From contig NZ_JACHLU010000015.1 of the NCBI RefSeq assembly GCF_014204625.1, positions 59,044 through 123,043 on the forward strand: DNA of 64,000 nt, given 5' to 3'. The DNA comes from Gillisella vitis (lineage in GTDB: Bacteria > Pseudomonadota > Alphaproteobacteria > Rhizobiales > Rhizobiaceae). Within the stretch, counting starts at the first letter, position 1, and every line of letters begins with the position of its first letter. A program made the position numbers and the translations under genes. The notes under the pieces were generated by a model. That model had not been told where the DNA came from. It saw only the letters and a list, made by a program, of their open reading frames with translations, and searched no databases. Of this stretch, positions 63,996 through 64,000 are shown in pieces.

Positions 63996-64000
63996 ATGGA
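63996..64000 (+). CDS. start of the next tail gene, cut by window end
   Basis: ATG two nt behind the DUF2635 stop with GGAAGGA just upstream. By Mu gene order this should be the tail sheath (gpL-like). Only five bases are visible. Confidence 0.4.

Larger units (their letters stand above)
54145..64000. mobile_element. Mu-like transposable prophage, left part (continues beyond window)
   Basis: Order of genes: repressor (-), Ner-like, ParB-like, MuA, MuB, small ORFs, Mor-like, endolysin, holin-like, Rz/Rz1, zinc finger, DUF2730, then gp37- and gp38-like tail genes. The left end is put at TGTAAC (54145) because homology to the 29.1-kb repeat breaks there and Mu-type ends begin with TG. The right end is outside. 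Terminase, portal, protease and capsid genes are missing between 62518 and 63164. Confidence 0.85.

Overview
The window looks like chromosome of a Rhizobiaceae bacterium (Agrobacterium / Allorhizobium / Rhizobium type). Supporting signs are moderate GC, the trxB-lsrB(vtlR) pair beside tandem AbcR-like sRNAs, greA next to an lpsB/lpcC-type LPS glycosyltransferase, the dnaG-rpoD order, DUF930 and OpgC proteins, and rhizobial intergenic mosaic repeats (RIME-like and other palindromes). No rRNA, tRNA or CRISPR array was recognised.

Layout. 1-7.2 kb: UbiK-like factor, YbjN protein, proC and a CsaA-like protein on +; a MarR / response regulator / EnvZ-like kinase / DUF1349 operon on -; a glyoxalase-II-like hydrolase; a cold shock gene with tandem terminators and a long leader. 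7.6-16.7 kb: DMT transporter, aspartate aminotransferase, OpgC-like acyltransferase, Ca2+/H+ antiporter, and LysR-controlled and ArsR-linked redox genes. 17-22 kb: two tandem AbcR-type sRNAs, lsrB, trxB, an Lrp regulator, the LPS glycosyltransferase and greA. 22-32 kb: a DUF2235 hydrolase, carB and carA (separated by a DUF1868 gene, a GST and a MATE pump), and a repeat cluster. 32-38 kb: YqeY, BrnT/BrnA toxin-antitoxin, dnaG, rpoD. 38.3-42.3 kb is an accessory island: RIME copy, a strongly hairpinned stretch that may be a structured RNA, a small membrane protein, and an AT-richer gene for a 686-residue TIR-domain protein with the catalytic Glu preserved (a candidate NAD-cleaving defence effector), followed by a small partner ORF and a large inverted repeat. 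42.3-52.5 kb: DUF930 protein, LysE/ArgP exporter-regulator pair, an H-NOX / GGDEF-EAL nitric-oxide to c-di-GMP pair, an MCP with a CheR tether, an SDR, a decayed aldehyde dehydrogenase with its promoter still present, and a TetR regulator.

52.5-54.1 kb is a scrapyard: a phage tail-fibre remnant and an IS5-family transposase that is both truncated and mutated in its first catalytic Asp, fused to a palindromic repeat also found at 29.1 kb. From about 54,145 to the right edge lies a Mu-like transposable prophage: LexA-like repressor, Ner-like regulator, ParB-like protein, MuA transposase with intact DDE, MuB ATPase, Mor-like activator, endolysin, two small membrane proteins, nested Rz/Rz1 spanins, a zinc-finger protein and DUF2730. 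After DUF2730 the usual packaging, portal, protease and capsid block is absent. About 480 bp carrying a chromosomal-type repeat lead straight to gp37-like and gp38-like (DUF2635) tail genes and what is probably the sheath start codon.

The main hypothesis is therefore that this is a head-less Mu-derived element, either a decaying prophage or a contractile-tail bacteriocin (tailocin) in the making, with regulation, transposition and lysis genes kept. The tail genes beyond the window would decide this.
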